DNA of 64,000 nucleotides from Colias croceus (lineage: Eukaryota > Arthropoda > Insecta > Lepidoptera > Pieridae), in contig NC_059537.1 of assembly GCF_905220415.1 (NCBI RefSeq), forward strand, positions 6,163,122 to 6,227,121, read 5' to 3'. The notes under the pieces are model-generated. The model worked only from the letters and a program-made list of their open reading frames with translations. It was not told the origin of the DNA and made no database searches. Made by a program: the position numbers and the translations under genes. Each line of letters starts with the position of its first letter. Positions within the stretch are counted from its first letter, which is position 1. Shown piece by piece: positions 62,262-64,000 of this stretch.

Positions 62262-63459
62262 CTCCCTGGTTGATCCTGCCAGTAGTTATATGCTTGTCTC
62301 AAAGATTAAGCCATGCATGTCTCAGTGCAAGCCGTATTAAGGCGATACCGCGAATGGCTCAATATATCAGTTTTGGTTCCTTAGATCTTACTCAGTTACT
62401 TGGATAACTGTGGTAATTCTAGAGCTAATACATGCAATCAGAACTCTGACCAGTGATGGAATGAGTGCTTTTATTAGATCAAAACCAATCGACGGAGGGC
62501 CTGGCGTCTGAAGTCGTTAATTTTGATGAATCTGGATAACTTTTGCCGATCGCATGGTCCAGTACCGGCGACGCATCTTTCAAATGTCTGCCTTATCAAC
62601 TTTCGATGGTAGTTTCTGCGACTACCATGGTTGTCACGGGTAACGGGGAATCAGGGTTCGATTCCGGAGAGGGAGCCTGAGAAACGGCTACCACATCCAA
62701 GGAAGGCAGCAGGCGCGCAAATTACCCACTCCCGGCACGGGGAGGTAGTGACGAAAAATAACGATACGGGACTCTTACGAGGCCTCGTAATCGGAATGAG
62801 TACACTTTAAATATTTTAACGAGGAACAATTGGAGGGCAAGTCTGGTGCCAGCAGCCGCGGTAATTCCAGCTCCAATAGCGTATACTAAAATTGTTGCGG
62901 TTAAAAAGCTCGTAGTTGCATTTGTGCGCCGCGCTGTCGGTGCACCGCATCCGCGGTGATACTGACACGTTTGCGGAGCATATCGTCGGTGAGCCGGTCG
63001 TTAAAAGCCGGTTCAATATCAAAATCCTATCGCGGTGCTCTTCAGTGAGTGTCGAGGTGGGCCGACAATTTTACTTTGAACAAATTAGAGTGCTCAAAGC
63101 GGGCTCAAAATGCCGCTTGAATATTTCGTGCATGGAATAATAGAATATGATCTCGGTTCTATTTTGTTGGTTTTCAGAACTCCGAGGTAATGATTAATAG
63201 GGATAACTGGGGGCATTCGTATTGCGACGTTAGAGGTGAAATTCTTGGATCGTCGCAAGACGAACATCAGCGAAAGCATTTGCCAAAGGTGTTTTCATCA
63301 ATCAAGAACGAAAGTTAGAGGTTCGAAGGCGATTAGATACCGCCCTAGTTCTAACCGTAAATATGTCATCTAGCGATCCGCCGACGTTACTACAATGGCT
63401 CGGCGGGCAGCTTCCGGGAAACCAAAGATTTTGGACTCCGGGGGGAGTATGGTTGCAAA

Positions 63460-63508
<49 letters not shown>

Positions 63509-64000
63509 GCGGCTTAATTTGACTCAACACGGGAAATCTCACCAGGCCCGGACACCGGAAGGATTGACAGATTAATAGCTCTTTCTTGATTCGGTGGGTG
63601 GTGGTGCATGGCCGTTCTTAGTTGGTGGAGCGATTTGTCTGGTTAATTCCGGTAACGAACGAGACTCTAGCCTGCTAAATAGGCGTCGTCATTTAGGTGT
63701 GCGCGGCTCTCGGGTCGCGCAACTCACTGGCGGCGTATTAAAATTCTTCTTAGAGGGACCGGCGGCTTTGAGCCGCACGAGATTGAGCAATAACAGGTCT
63801 GTGATGCCCTTAGATGTCCTGGGCCGCACGCGCGCTACACTGAAGGAATCAACATGTTCTCCCTGGCCTAGAGGCCCGGGCAACCCGTTGAAACTCCTTC
63901 GTGCTGGGGATTGGGGTTTGCAATTATCCCCCATAAACGAGGAATTCCTAGTAAGCGCGAGTCATAAGCTCGCGTTGATTACGTCCCTGCCCTTTGTACA
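62262..64000 (+). rRNA. 18S ribosomal RNA, 5' part (cut by the window edge)
   Basis: Starts at the universal CCTGGTTGATCCTGCCAGTAG. Conserved blocks follow in order: GTGCCAGCAGCCGCGGTAAT (62846), GGATTAGATACCGCCCTAG-like (about 63331), GGTTGCAAAGCTGAAACTTA (about 63452), GGAATTGACGGAAG and GATTACGTCCCTGCCCTTTG (63976). The first 1739 bases are present, roughly 90 percent of an insect 18S. No insertion (for example R-type elements) interrupts it. One stretch near 62358 reads GGCTCAATATATCAG where many eukaryotes have GGCTCATTAAATCAG; this may be a lineage variant. Confidence 0.97.

Noticed and set aside
62816..63934. Frames inside the 18S gene
   Set aside because: The sequence is structural rRNA; open frames there are chance.

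Overview
The window is nuclear DNA of an insect, most probably a moth or butterfly. The evidence is AT-rich intergenic DNA, small multi-exon genes with GT-AG introns, many short repeats of a type common in Lepidoptera, copia, jockey, I-like, Harbinger and piggyBac transposons, and an arthropod 18S rRNA gene at the right end. There is no prokaryotic operon structure.

Host genes are few. (1) At 761-1594 (minus) is a two-exon gene for a small secreted proline-rich protein. (2) At 14356-22851 (plus) is a six-exon gene for a secreted EndoU/XendoU-family endoribonuclease of 349 aa. One catalytic His is replaced by Asn, and a pristine copia retrotransposon sits in its third intron. (3) At 26142-35681 (minus) is a nine-exon gene for a HAD-type 5'-nucleotidase domain protein of the NT5DC2/3 type (518 aa), with introns full of short repeats. 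(4) At 62262-64000 (plus) is the start of an 18S rRNA gene, cut by the window edge. It is preceded by a transcribed spacer and about 17 copies of a 120-bp intergenic-spacer repeat.

The rest is mostly mobile DNA. From left to right: a 965-bp foldback element; a 7 x 100-bp tandem array; a GC-rich jockey-type LINE with both ORFs open; a broken Tc1/mariner transposase; two small MITEs; the copia element with identical LTRs; a GC-rich 835-bp MITE; and a 1.9-kb element with a perfect 8-bp target duplication just upstream of the NT5DC gene. From 38015 to 52528 lies a large PIF/Harbinger composite. It has a transposase gene and a divergent Myb/MADF-like accessory gene, and is itself hit by two inverted 1011-bp MITEs, a CACTG-ended element inside a transposase exon, a short repeat, and a full-length I-type LINE with a 12-bp target duplication. 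A third copy of the 1011-bp MITE and an internally deleted piggyBac derivative follow before the rDNA.

The layout suggests the edge of an rDNA cluster next to TE-dense single-copy DNA. Most insertions still show target-site duplications, so their order can be worked out. Exon structures were inferred by hand from splice sites and reading phase; each multi-exon gene closes in frame unless stated otherwise. Family names come from recognised motifs, not database searches.
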